Source: Myxococcota bacterium (GTDB lineage Bacteria; Myxococcota_A; UBA9160; PR03). From it: 15,495 bases of DNA. The translations under genes and the position numbers were made by a program. Position 1 is the stretch's first letter; each line of letters begins with the position of its first letter. Under the pieces are notes generated by a model, which was not told where the DNA came from, did not search any database, and saw only the letters and a program-made list of their open reading frames with translations. The stretch covers positions 1 to 15,495 of the forward strand of contig JASJBO010000153.1 in assembly GCA_030066475.1 (NCBI GenBank), read 5' to 3'. Positions 1-7,063 of the stretch are shown here, piece after piece.

Positions 1-1203
1 CATCTCCCGCAGCGACCCCCGCATCCGCTCGAAGCTCCGACCCAGCTCCCCCAGCTCGTCCTCCGACTCGTGGCTCTCCCCCCCGCCCAGGTCCCCCGAC
101 GCGATCCGCTGCGCCTGCGTCCGCAGCGCCGCGCTCATCGCGCCGACGTCGCGCGCGACGAGGCGGGCCGCCAGCAGCGCGGCGGCGATCGAGACGGCGA
201 GCAGGACCGAGAACATCAGCCAGGTCTCGCCCCGCAGACCGGCCATCGCGTCGCCGGGCAGGGTCGCGAGCAGGATGCGCCCGTCCCCGAGCCGACGCCA
301 GGCGAGCAGATGCGGCGAGAACAGACCGGTGCCGTCGCCGGACGTCGCCGCCGACCCTGCCACCGCGGTCACCTCGGCAGGGGCGAGCCCGCTGGTCGCG
401 AGCGCCTCGGCGTCGAGCACCGCGATCTCGGTCGCGATGCCGAGCGCGCGCGCCGTCTCGAGGGCCTCGGCCAACGCGCGCGCATCGCCGGCCTCGATGG
501 CGTCGGCATGGCGCTCGATCAGACCCTGCTGGACGCTCGACACCCAGGTCTCGAGGCTCCGCTCGGCGCGCACGTGCGCGAGCACGGCGGCGAACACGAC
601 GGTCGCGATCGAGACCGCGGCGAAGCAGAGCTGGAGCTTGCGGGCGAGCGGAACGCGGGCCGCGCAGCGCGCGCGCTCGTCGGGATCGGGCATCGCGGCC
701 GCCAGTGAGACCACCAGCGGGGCGCACAGCCGCTTGATCCCGAAGTAGACCCAGACGTTCGCAGCCAGGCCGGCGCACAGCGCCGCGATCGCGATGCGCC
801 AGAACGCGTGGCCGCGCAGCTCGGGGTGGAGCCTCTCCATCCCGGCACCGATCACGAGGCCGGCGGCAGCGTACGAGAAGACCAGGAGCAGCGCGGTGCG
901 CCACGGCAGCGCGGTGGCCGCGTAGAGGCAGGGGCCGGGTGACGTCCCGGGCGAGGCGTCGAGCCAGGCGCGCAGGGGCGCCGTCCAGCGTCGCGCCAGC
1001 GGCTGCGCCACGGCCGTCGACGCCACGGCGAAGCACGCCACGAGCCACGCGAAGCCCACCCAGTGCCGCGGACCCAGCCGCAGCAGCGCCTCGAGGGAGA
1101 CCGTGACCAGACCGGCGGCCGCGAAGCCCACCGCGGACAGGGCGGCCGTATAGCGCAGATGGAAGCGGCGGCCGGCCGAGGCGGCGGGGGCCGCGCGGCT
1201 CAC
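1..1203 (-). CDS. Multi-pass membrane HAMP protein, probable chemoreceptor (C-terminus beyond window)
   Basis: An open frame runs from a GTG at 1203-1201 to the window edge, giving 401 codons without a stop. The GTG overlaps the stop of the upstream cheW as GTGA, which supports this start and translational coupling. By eye there are hydrophobic segments near residues 20-40, 46-66, 101-121, 135-156 and 191-211. A mostly soluble stretch of about 215-320 follows, probably the extracytoplasmic sensor, then another membrane segment at about 325-349. Residues about 345-398 look like a HAMP domain, with an acidic ESEDELGELGRSF stretch typical of HAMP helix 2. Because it closes a cheY-cheA-cheW-cheW cluster, I infer a methyl-accepting chemotaxis receptor whose signalling helices lie outside the window. 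A HAMP-linked kinase or cyclase cannot be excluded. The extra N-terminal membrane helices are more than the usual two of a classical receptor. Confidence 0.72.
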   Translation of the reverse strand, partial: MSRAAPAASAGRRFHLRYTAALSAVGFAAAGLVTVSLEALLRLGPRHWVGFAWLVACFAVASTAVAQPLARRWTAPLRAWLDASPGTSPGPCLYAATALPWRTALLLVFSYAAAGLVIGAGMERLHPELRGHAFWRIAIAALCAGLAANVWVYFGIKRLCAPLVVSLAAAMPDPDERARCAARVPLARKLQLCFAAVSIATVVFAAVLAHVRAERSLETWVSSVQQGLIERHADAIEAGDARALAEALETARALGIATEIAVLDAEALATSGLAPAEVTAVAGSAATSGDGTGLFSPHLLAWRRLGDGRILLATLPGDAMAGLRGETWLMFSVLLAVSIAAALLAARLVARDVGAMSAALRTQAQRIASGDLGGGESHESEDELGELGRSFERMRGSLREM

Positions 1204-1682
1204 GGCGGGTCGGCTCCGGCCGGCAACGCCGAGCGGTACACGCTCTCCAGCAGGTGCTCGAGCGAGAGCACCAGCACCGGCCGCGAGTCCTGGCGCCGCA
1301 CGACCGCGCGCACGGCGTCGTAGCCCGCCTGCGCCACGAGCGCCGGCGGCCCCTCGACGTCGGTGCCGGGCACGGAGAGCACGTCCGACGCCACGGCGAC
1401 CCGGAGTCCGAAGACGAGCCCGTCCACCTCGACGACCGCGATGCGGGCGCGGTCGTCCTCGGCGACCGGCGAGCCGCCGAGCGCGCGCGCCAGATCCACC
1501 ACCGGGACGATGCTGCCGCGCAGGTCGATCACTCCCTCGATCAGGGCCGGGGCGCGCGGCAGGGCCGTCACCGGCTGCCAGCGGACGATCTCGCGAATCT
1601 GCTGGACGTCGGCGCCGAACTCCTGGCCCAGCACCTCGAAGCAGGCCAGCTCGACCTGGCTCTCGTCGAGCCCGATCTGCAC
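1200..1682 (-). CDS. cheW: CheW-like adaptor protein (second copy)
   Basis: This 160-aa protein is a single CheW domain, the SH3-like scaffold that links chemoreceptors to the CheA kinase in cytoplasmic arrays. The hallmark stretch GVIDLRGSIVPVVDL is at about residues 50-64, preceded by the REIVRW...LPRAPALIEG segment that normally leads into it. The start is a GTG at 1682-1680, one base after the TGA of the upstream cheW. The downstream membrane-protein GTG overlaps this gene's own TGA. It differs clearly from the neighbouring CheW (173 aa), so the pair is not a recent duplication. Likely roles are coupling of different receptors or a distinct position in the array. Family call is firm; the specific role is inferred. 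Confidence 0.9.
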   Translation of the reverse strand: MQIGLDESQVELACFEVLGQEFGADVQQIREIVRWQPVTALPRAPALIEGVIDLRGSIVPVVDLARALGGSPVAEDDRARIAVVEVDGLVFGLRVAVASDVLSVPGTDVEGPPALVAQAGYDAVRAVVRRQDSRPVLVLSLEHLLESVYRSALPAGADPP

Positions 1683-1683
1683 C

Positions 1684-2205
1684 TCAGGCGCCCTCCCCGA
1701 CGGCGAGCACGCGGTCCACGTCGAACAGCGACACGAACTCGTCGCCGTGTGGGCAGAGCGATTCGACCGTGTCCGAGTCGCCCCGGGCGGGCCGCAGCGC
1801 CTCCTCGGGCACGCGCAGCACCTCGGTGACGCGGTCGACCAGCAGGCCGGTCAGGTGCCCGCCCTCGCCGTGCAGCACCACGATCCGGGCGCGCCGCGCT
1901 CGCTCCGCCGCGTCCCCGTCGTCCCGGGCGAGGCCCAGGCGCCGCCGCAGGTCGATCACCTGCACGATCTCGCCGCGCAGCGAGATGACGCCGCGGATCG
2001 CCTCGGGGACCCGCGGCATCGGAGTGATCGGTCGCAGCCGCACGATCTCGCGCACGCGCTCCACCGGGAGCGCATAGGGCGCCCCGTCGAGCGAGAGCAG
2101 CAGCAGCTCGCGACGCAACGCACCAGCGGCCGCCGCCGCGTCCTCCCGGCGGGCGGCGGCTCGACCGAGATCGTCCCACGAGACGCCAGGGTCCTGCGCA
2201 CTCAT
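1684..2205 (-). CDS. cheW: CheW-like adaptor protein (first copy)
   Basis: This 173-aa protein has an alanine- and charge-rich N-terminal extension of about 30 residues, then one CheW domain. The domain opens with RRELLLLSLDGAPYALPVE and carries the signature GVISLRGEIVQVIDL at about residues 72-86. CheW proteins bridge CheA (through its P5 domain) and receptor tips. The ATG at 2205-2203 overlaps the cheA stop by 4 nt (ATGA), so the two genes are translationally coupled. The stop is followed one base later by the start of the second cheW. Its length is slightly above the usual 140-165 aa because of the N-terminal extension. Confidence 0.92.
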   Translation of the reverse strand: MSAQDPGVSWDDLGRAAARREDAAAAAGALRRELLLLSLDGAPYALPVERVREIVRLRPITPMPRVPEAIRGVISLRGEIVQVIDLRRRLGLARDDGDAAERARRARIVVLHGEGGHLTGLLVDRVTEVLRVPEEALRPARGDSDTVESLCPHGDEFVSLFDVDRVLAVGEGA

Positions 2206-4445
2206 GCCGCCTCCCGACGCCGCCCCGCGTCCTCGACCAGGGCCGCGACGTCGAGCACGAGCACGGTGCCGCGGTCGCCCAGCTCGGTGGCGCCCGCGAT
2301 CCCGCGCACGCTGGGCACGGGCCCCTGGATCGGCTTGATCACCGCGTCCTGCTGGCCGTCGAGGAAGTCCACCAGCAGGCCGGCCCGCGAGTCGCCGATG
2401 CCGACCACGACGACGGCTTGTCGAGCGTCCGGGGCCGGCTCGGGCAGATCGAACTCGCGCTGCAGACGGCGCAGAGCGAGCGGCTCGCCGCGCAGACTCA
2501 GGAACTCCTGCGATTCGCTGCGCTGGATCTCATGGGCCTCGACGAGCAGCGTCTCGAGCACCGAGGTCAGCGGGATGGCGAAGCGCTGCTCGCCCACTCC
2601 GACCACCAGCGCCTGGATGATCGCGAGCGTGATGGGCATCGTGAACGCGATCGTGGTCCCGCGCCCCGGATCCGACTCGATCGACACCAGGCCGCCGAGC
2701 GACGTCACGCTCTCGCGCACCACGTCCATGCCGACGCCGCGGCCGCTGGTCTCGGTGACCTGCGCGCGCGTCGAGAGGCCCGGCAGGAAGACCAGGTCGA
2801 GCACGTCCTGGCGGCCGAGTGGCTGGGCGGGGTCCACCAGTCTCCGCTCGATGGCCCGGGCGAGCACGGCGTCCGCGTCGATCCCGCGACCGTCGTCGGT
2901 GATCTGGACCACGACGTGGTTGCCGCGTTGAAGGGCCTGGAGCCGGATCGTGCCCTCGGGCGGCTTGCCGGCGGCGACCCGCTCGGCCGAGGGCTCGATC
3001 GCGTGGTCGAAGGCGTTGCGCACGACGTGCATCAGCGGATCGGCGAGTTCCTCGACGATCAGCTTGTCCAGCTCGGTCTCGCCGCCCCGGATCTCGAGCC
3101 GGACGTCCTTGCCCGAGTCGCGCCCCAGACGCCGCACGACGCGCGAGAGCTTCTCGAACACCTGGCGCAGCGGCACCATGCGCACCTCGAGAACGCCCGC
3201 CTGGAGGTCCTGGAGCTTGCGCTCGAGCGTCTTGTGCACCTTGTCCAGCTCGCGGCCGAGCCGGGCGCTCGCAGGGTCGGAGCGCATCCGCTCGGCGATG
3301 GCGGCGATGGCGCCGCGCTGGATCACCAGCTCCCCGACGAGGTTCATCAGCTCGTCGAGCTTGCGGATGTCGACGCGCACGGTCTCGCTGATCGACTTGA
3401 GCGACTCGAGTTCTTGGACTTCGCTCGCCTGCGGCTCGCTGCGCGCGCCGCCGGAGGAACCGGCGCCGCTTGCGGGGGTGCTTGCGTAGCCGGGTCTTGC
3501 CGGTGCGGAATCGTCTTGGTGGACTTCGCTCGCCTGCGGCTCGCTGCGCGCGCCTTCGGCGCTTGCGCCGGCAACGTCGGGCGCTTCCTCCGCGTTGGCA
3601 GGCGGGCGAGACGGGGTAGGCGCATCTTCCGCGTTGGCAGACGGGCGGGACTTCTCGGTTGCCTCTTCCGAACTCGTGGGCTCGTGGAGACAGCGGAGCT
3701 CGACGCTGGGGTCGTCGAGGAGGGTCTGGAGGGCGGCGGTGCCGTGGTCGCTGGCGACGACCAGGGAGAAGCGGATGCGGGACTCGGGGAGGTCGCCGGG
3801 GGCCGGGAGGGTGGCGATGACCTCGCCGACCTCGCGGGCGGAGGCGGTCAGCGAGGCCAGGCCCTCTTCGAAGGAGAGGATCTCGAAGGTCGACTCGAGC
3901 AGGTGGACGGCGCGGCCGCGCGCGAGGTTCTCGTCGAGCCGGTGCTCTTCGTACTCGGTCAGGGCGCGCAGGATCGACTCGTCGATCCCGGGCCGCCCCG
4001 ACTTGCCGGGCTCCGGCGCCGGGGCGACCAGCGACGCTTCGATGCGCGAGACCATTTCCGCGAGCTCGGCCTCCGACTCGGCCTGTCCCTTGCGGCCGCC
4101 CACCCGCTCCAGCACGGCGGCGATCAGCGAAACCGCTTCGTCCAGCAGGTCGATCGCGGGCGAGTCGGCGCGCATGCGGCCCATGCGCAGTCCGTCGAGG
4201 ATGTCCTCGAGGTGATGGGCGAGGTCGCTGACCCGCTCGAGCCCGAACATGCCCGCCAGCCCCTTCAGCGAGTGGGCGGATCGGAACAGCTGGTTGACGC
4301 AGTCGGGATCGAGCTCGCCGCGAGCGCGCTGGTCGGCGAGGTCGCTCAGGTCGCCGCGCATGCGGTCGAGGATTTCCTCGACCTCGGAGACGAACTCGCG
4401 CGCCGCCTTGCTGCGCGCCGGCGAGCGGCTGCGGCGGGCCGCCAC
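2202..4445 (-). CDS. cheA: CheA chemotaxis histidine kinase with repeat-expanded linker
   Basis: This 747-aa cytoplasmic kinase autophosphorylates on an HPt histidine and passes phosphate to CheY. An HPt domain (about 15-115) has the phospho-site SAHSLKGLAGMF with His58. Residues about 155-255 form a regulatory domain beginning ILRALTEYEEHRLDEN, a style I associate with deltaproteobacterial and myxobacterial (DifE-like) CheA. A low-complexity linker (about 256-350) is followed by the P3 dimerisation helices (about 355-420). The HATPase domain (about 465-605) shows the N box HVVRNAFDHAIE, DDGRGID and GRGVGMDVV. A CheW-like P5 domain spans about 608-742. The linker holds two in-frame copies of a dispersed DNA repeat, each reading GARSEPQASEV. 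The start is a GTG 6 nt after the cheY stop, and the stop overlaps cheW. No terminal receiver domain is fused, which fits the separate cheY next door. Confidence 0.95.
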   Translation of the reverse strand: MAARRSRSPARSKAAREFVSEVEEILDRMRGDLSDLADQRARGELDPDCVNQLFRSAHSLKGLAGMFGLERVSDLAHHLEDILDGLRMGRMRADSPAIDLLDEAVSLIAAVLERVGGRKGQAESEAELAEMVSRIEASLVAPAPEPGKSGRPGIDESILRALTEYEEHRLDENLARGRAVHLLESTFEILSFEEGLASLTASAREVGEVIATLPAPGDLPESRIRFSLVVASDHGTAALQTLLDDPSVELRCLHEPTSSEEATEKSRPSANAEDAPTPSRPPANAEEAPDVAGASAEGARSEPQASEVHQDDSAPARPGYASTPASGAGSSGGARSEPQASEVQELESLKSISETVRVDIRKLDELMNLVGELVIQRGAIAAIAERMRSDPASARLGRELDKVHKTLERKLQDLQAGVLEVRMVPLRQVFEKLSRVVRRLGRDSGKDVRLEIRGGETELDKLIVEELADPLMHVVRNAFDHAIEPSAERVAAGKPPEGTIRLQALQRGNHVVVQITDDGRGIDADAVLARAIERRLVDPAQPLGRQDVLDLVFLPGLSTRAQVTETSGRGVGMDVVRESVTSLGGLVSIESDPGRGTTIAFTMPITLAIIQALVVGVGEQRFAIPLTSVLETLLVEAHEIQRSESQEFLSLRGEPLALRRLQREFDLPEPAPDARQAVVVVGIGDSRAGLLVDFLDGQQDAVIKPIQGPVPSVRGIAGATELGDRGTVLVLDVAALVEDAGRRREAA
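3411..3474. repeat. Dispersed GC-rich repeat, copy A (inside cheA)
   Basis: The core ggacttcgctcgcctgcggc... spans 3416-3449 and is identical over 34 nt to copy B at 3521-3554. It differs at one base from the two intergenic copies near 4936 and 5069. A second short conserved box, gcttgcg, lies at 3468-3474, 18 nt past the core. In the cheA frame this copy encodes PASGAGSSG followed by GARSEPQASEV (about residues 324-343). It sits in the low-complexity linker, where extra residues would be tolerated. Confidence 0.85.
3514..3567. repeat. Dispersed GC-rich repeat, copy B (inside cheA)
   Basis: This copy starts 105 nt (35 codons) from copy A in the same orientation, with an identical 34-nt core at 3521-3554. 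The leader tcttggt precedes it, and the second box gcttgcg is at 3561-3567, only 6 nt past the core. In the cheA frame it encodes AGASAEGARSEPQASEVHQ (about residues 292-310). The variable distance between the two boxes among copies suggests two conserved modules around a flexible spacer. Confidence 0.85.
3581..3650. repeat. Short 39-nt-period in-frame repeat in the cheA linker
   Basis: Two units, 3581-3611 and 3620-3650, match at 27 of 31 bases. They translate within CheA as SRPSANAEDAP and SRPPANAEEAP (about residues 266-287). The 13-codon period keeps the reading frame. The units adjoin copy B of the dispersed repeat, so the whole CheA linker is built from repeated DNA. This looks like slippage-type expansion of a disordered linker. 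Confidence 0.7.
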
Positions 4446-4451
4446 GGCCGC

Positions 4452-4835
4452 TCAGTCCCCGCGCGACCGCTCGAGCAGGTCGAGGACGATGTGCTTCAGC
4501 TCGTCGGGCTCGAACGGCTTGACGAGGTAGGCGTCCGCCCCGAGCTCGAGCCCCTTGCGGCGGTCGCGCTCGGAACCCTCGGTCGAGATGATCACCACGG
4601 GAATCCCGCGGTACGCCTGGTTCTGACGCACGAACGACACCAGCTCGAGGCCGTTGATGTCGGGCATGTTGATGTCGGTGACGATCAGGTCGTAGCGCTC
4701 GCGCGGGAGCCGACGCAGGGCCTCGAAGCCACTCTCGGCCTCCGAGGTCTTCACCGGCACGCCCAGCTCATCGAGCACCGATCCGACCAGCGAGCGCATG
4801 GTCGACGAGTCCTCGACGATCAGGATATGGTGCAC
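4452..4835 (-). CDS. cheY: CheY-like single-domain response regulator
   Basis: This 127-aa protein is one complete receiver domain with no output domain, the usual diffusible phosphate acceptor of CheA. The acidic pocket is Glu8-Asp9 (ILIVEDSS), the phospho-acceptor is Asp54 (LIVTDINMPDINGLEL), the switch position is Ser84 (VVIISTEGS), and the conserved lysine is Lys106 (YLVKPF). The start is a GTG at 4835-4833 with a strong purine-rich ribosome site (4840-4847) 4-5 nt upstream. The next gene, cheA, begins 6 nt after its stop. Whether it acts on a flagellar motor or another output cannot be read from the sequence. Confidence 0.94.
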   Translation of the reverse strand: MHHILIVEDSSTMRSLVGSVLDELGVPVKTSEAESGFEALRRLPRERYDLIVTDINMPDINGLELVSFVRQNQAYRGIPVVIISTEGSERDRRKGLELGADAYLVKPFEPDELKHIVLDLLERSRGD

Positions 4836-4839
4836 GCGG

Positions 4840-4847
4840 CCTCCCCC
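4840..4847 (-). promoter_or_regulatory. Strong ribosome binding site for cheY
   Basis: The minus strand reads GGGGGAGG ending 4 nt before the GTG start at 4835. It decides the start for cheY, which has no usable ATG. Its strength suggests that cheY is translated independently after the long repeat-filled gap rather than by coupling to the upstream PATAN gene. Confidence 0.65.
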
Positions 4848-4925
4848 GCACGCCCGCGCAGCCCTCCCGCCACCGGAAGCGGCCCCGCACGCGCTTCGAC
4901 CGCAGGCGTATCGACGAGCTGCCCG

Positions 4926-5025
4926 CCGTTCTTGAGGACTTCGCTCGCCTTCGGCTCGCTGCGCGCGCCGCTCGGGGAGCAGTGCAAGGAGCGGGGTTCG
5001 AGGGCGGCGCTTGCGCGGGCAGGCG
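4926..5025. repeat. Dispersed GC-rich repeat, copy C (tandem unit 1, intergenic)
   Basis: This 100-nt unit matches 5059-5158 at 97 of 100 positions, with differences at 4932, 4935 and 4986, and has a period of 133 nt. It contains the dispersed-repeat core at 4936-4969 and the second box gcttgcg at 5009-5015. Read on the minus strand in the same phase as the cheA copies it would encode GARSEPKASEV, although no gene is supported here. It lies in the 377-nt gap (4836-5212) between the PATAN gene and cheY, where I see no credible gene. Confidence 0.88.
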
Positions 5026-5058
5026 CGCCGCTTCGGGCGGGTGTGGGCAGGCCGGCCA

Positions 5059-5158
5059 CCGTTCGTGGGGACTTCGCTCGCCTTCGGCTCGCTGCGCGCG
5101 CCGCTCGGGGAGCAGTGCGAGGAGCGGGGTTCGAGGGCGGCGCTTGCGCGGGCAGGCG
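5059..5158. repeat. Dispersed GC-rich repeat, copy D (tandem unit 2, intergenic)
   Basis: This is the second unit of the 133-nt-period tandem, 97/100 identical to copy C, with its core at 5069-5102. Beyond the 100-nt block the units diverge, but the 11-mer ggcaggccggc recurs exactly 133 nt apart (5046-5056 and 5179-5189). The duplicated segment therefore included the tail, part of which has since changed. The near identity of the two blocks points to recent duplication or gene conversion. Confidence 0.88.
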
Positions 5159-5170
5159 TTCTGTTTGGGG

Positions 5171-5189
5171 GCCGGCCTGGCAGGCCGGC
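5171..5189 (-). terminator. GC hairpin after the PATAN gene (possible terminator)
   Basis: A perfect inverted repeat, GCCGGCC-loop-GGCCGGC (7-bp stem, 5-nt loop), lies 24 nt downstream of the PATAN stop codon. No T-run follows on the minus strand (it reads CCCCAAACAG), so it is not a classical intrinsic terminator. It could attenuate transcription, protect the 3' end, or simply be part of the repeat tail. Confidence 0.35.
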
Positions 5190-5212
5190 GGGAGGTCGCA
5201 GGGCGCTGCGAG

Positions 5213-6985
5213 TCAGTCGGAGGACGGTTCGGGGGTCTGTTCGAGGGCGAGGGCGGCTTCGTGGAGGAGGACTTCGAGGGCGCTCGTGTCGGGAAGGGGG
5301 CGGCCGGTGGGGAGGTTGTCGGCGTAGAGGAGCGCGACGGGGTCGCCGCTGCCCTCGATCGGGGCCACGTAGGCGCGGGAGGCGGCGGGACCGCCGAGCT
5401 GGCGAGCCAGGTCCTGGTCGCCGGCATCGGTCGGGGCCGCGCGCCGGGGCGAGCGCTCCGCGCAGATGCCGCGGAGCCAGCCGGTGGTCTCGAGCGGAAT
5501 GCGGAGCGCGCCGATCGTGTCGTCGTCGGGTCCGCCGTGCTCCGCCAGCCCCGCCTGCGCCACCCCCTGCGCATGGCCGTCGCCGATTCGGAACATCGCG
5601 ATGCGGTCGAACTCGCGCGCCGCGAACTCCATCACGACCCGGAGCACGTCGCCGCTGGCCGCCGGGCTGCGGAGCCGGGCGGTCGCCTGCTTCAGCGCGC
5701 GGAGGCCTGCGGCGTCATCGCCCGCGTCGGGCGACGCCTGCCGCTCGCGGGCGCGCTGGATCGCGTGACTCAGCGCCGCGCCCAGGGCGCCGCGGCGCTC
5801 GACTGCGCGCTCGTCGGACAGCACGGTCATGTCGGGCTTGTCGGTGACGCTGTCGGGAATCGCCCGCTCGTTGGTCGGCGAGATCGGGGCGCGCGGACTG
5901 GCGAGCAGCACCAGCGGGATGCGGGCCACCTGCGCCCGCAGCCGCGCGGCGATCTCCGACCAACCCGAGGCGCCGCTGACCGGATCCGCGGGGCTCTCGG
6001 TGGTGAGCAGCACCAGGGGAATCTCCCCGCGCACCACGTACTGCCGGACGCGCGCGATCGCCTGCTCCGAGCGCTGGAACACGTGGATCCGCGGCGCCGT
6101 ACCGGTCAGCGAGTTCTTGATCCACTCGAGCACCGCGAGCTCGGGATCGATCGCGACGACCGGCGTCTCGCGCACCGGCGGCGGCTCGTCCCGAGGGTCG
6201 AGGGGGGTAATGGGGTCCTCGTCGGTCGCGCCGGTCTCGCGTCGCGGCGCGAGCGGGGCCGGCGTCTGCGGAGGCGGCGGCAGCGGGGTGACCGGATCCT
6301 CGTCGACCAGCCCTCGACCGCCGAGCGTCGGCTCCTCGTCCCGACTCGCCTCCTCCCGGTCGACCGGCTCGAGCGAGCGGACGTCGTCGCTCTCGTCGAG
6401 CCGCTCGAGCGGACCCAGCGTCAGCTCGGTCGGCGAGTCGAGCTCGACGGGCTCCGCGGCAGGGGCATCCTGCGCACCGATCGTCTCCTCGTGGCGACGC
6501 TCGTCGCGCATGCGCGTGCCCTCGAGCGCGAGGAACTGGGCGTTCATGCCGGTGCGCAGCAGCAGCTCCTCGTCGCCCGACCTGGCCTCGTCGTCGCGGA
6601 TCTCGAAGCTGAACTCGCCGACGCCCCAGACGAACATGCGATATACCGTCGCCTCGATGTGGGCACGGCGGATCTCGTCGAGCCGATCGGCGTCGAGCAC
6701 GGAGCGGTCGAGCAGCAGCGCCTCGAGCGGCGTACCGTCGGCCCGGGCGTCCTCGCACAGGGCCGCGAGCTCGGCCTCGGGCAGCACCTCGGCCTCGGCG
6801 AGCAGCGCGCGCAGATCGACCGGGCCCTCCTTCACGAAGGCTCCGTGAATCATGCCCTGCCGGAACAGGATGCGGCCCTCGCCCTCCGAGGATCGCACCT
6901 GGAGGACGCCCGACTTCCCGGACAGGCTCACGATCTGCAGGATCTCGCCGAGCCCGAGATCCTCGAGACTTCCGACCAGACTCAC
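5213..6985 (-). CDS. PATAN (DUF4388) protein with pseudo-receiver and GAF-like domains
   Basis: This 590-aa protein has no signal peptide or membrane segment. Residues about 1-155 match the DUF4388/PATAN style (named for the PatA N-terminus), with VGSLEDLGLGEILQIVSL followed by GRILFRQGMIHGAF. A Pro/Asp/Glu-rich linker (about 156-275) repeats DEDPVTPL and DEDPITPL. Residues about 276-415 have the strand pattern of a receiver domain (VVAID, LVLLTTE, IPLVLLAS) but lack the phospho-acceptor Asp and the terminal Lys, so I read it as a pseudo-receiver. Residues about 425-585 look GAF-like (VLRVVMEFAAREFDRIAMFRIGDG ... VALLYADNL). The start is GTG with a GGAAGG site about 11 nt upstream. Its position at the head of the che cluster suggests a regulator or output partner. 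The PATAN call is solid; the middle and C-terminal folds are inferred by eye. Confidence 0.82.
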   Translation of the reverse strand: MSLVGSLEDLGLGEILQIVSLSGKSGVLQVRSSEGEGRILFRQGMIHGAFVKEGPVDLRALLAEAEVLPEAELAALCEDARADGTPLEALLLDRSVLDADRLDEIRRAHIEATVYRMFVWGVGEFSFEIRDDEARSGDEELLLRTGMNAQFLALEGTRMRDERRHEETIGAQDAPAAEPVELDSPTELTLGPLERLDESDDVRSLEPVDREEASRDEEPTLGGRGLVDEDPVTPLPPPPQTPAPLAPRRETGATDEDPITPLDPRDEPPPVRETPVVAIDPELAVLEWIKNSLTGTAPRIHVFQRSEQAIARVRQYVVRGEIPLVLLTTESPADPVSGASGWSEIAARLRAQVARIPLVLLASPRAPISPTNERAIPDSVTDKPDMTVLSDERAVERRGALGAALSHAIQRARERQASPDAGDDAAGLRALKQATARLRSPAASGDVLRVVMEFAAREFDRIAMFRIGDGHAQGVAQAGLAEHGGPDDDTIGALRIPLETTGWLRGICAERSPRRAAPTDAGDQDLARQLGGPAASRAYVAPIEGSGDPVALLYADNLPTGRPLPDTSALEVLLHEAALALEQTPEPSSD

Positions 6986-7063
6986 TTGCTACGCGCCTTC
7001 CTCGACCCGGAGCACACGGAGAGCGTCCTCCGCGAGCCCGTCGCGCGGGAACGCCCTCGAACC

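Noticed and set aside
70..848. Plus- and minus-frame ORFs over the distal end (70-708, 275-748 and 519-848)
   Set aside because: They are shadows of the membrane/HAMP protein, whose continuous frame from 1203 shows membrane helices and a HAMP domain.
4820..5059. Small 79-aa minus-strand ORF in the PATAN-cheY gap
   Set aside because: It is made of the dispersed repeat, overlaps the cheY start and ribosome site, and has no family resemblance. The open frame reflects the repeat's own phase.
4926..5158. Possible CRISPR array
   Set aside because: There are only two units, the repeat block is 100 nt, and the family also occurs inside cheA. No cas genes are present.
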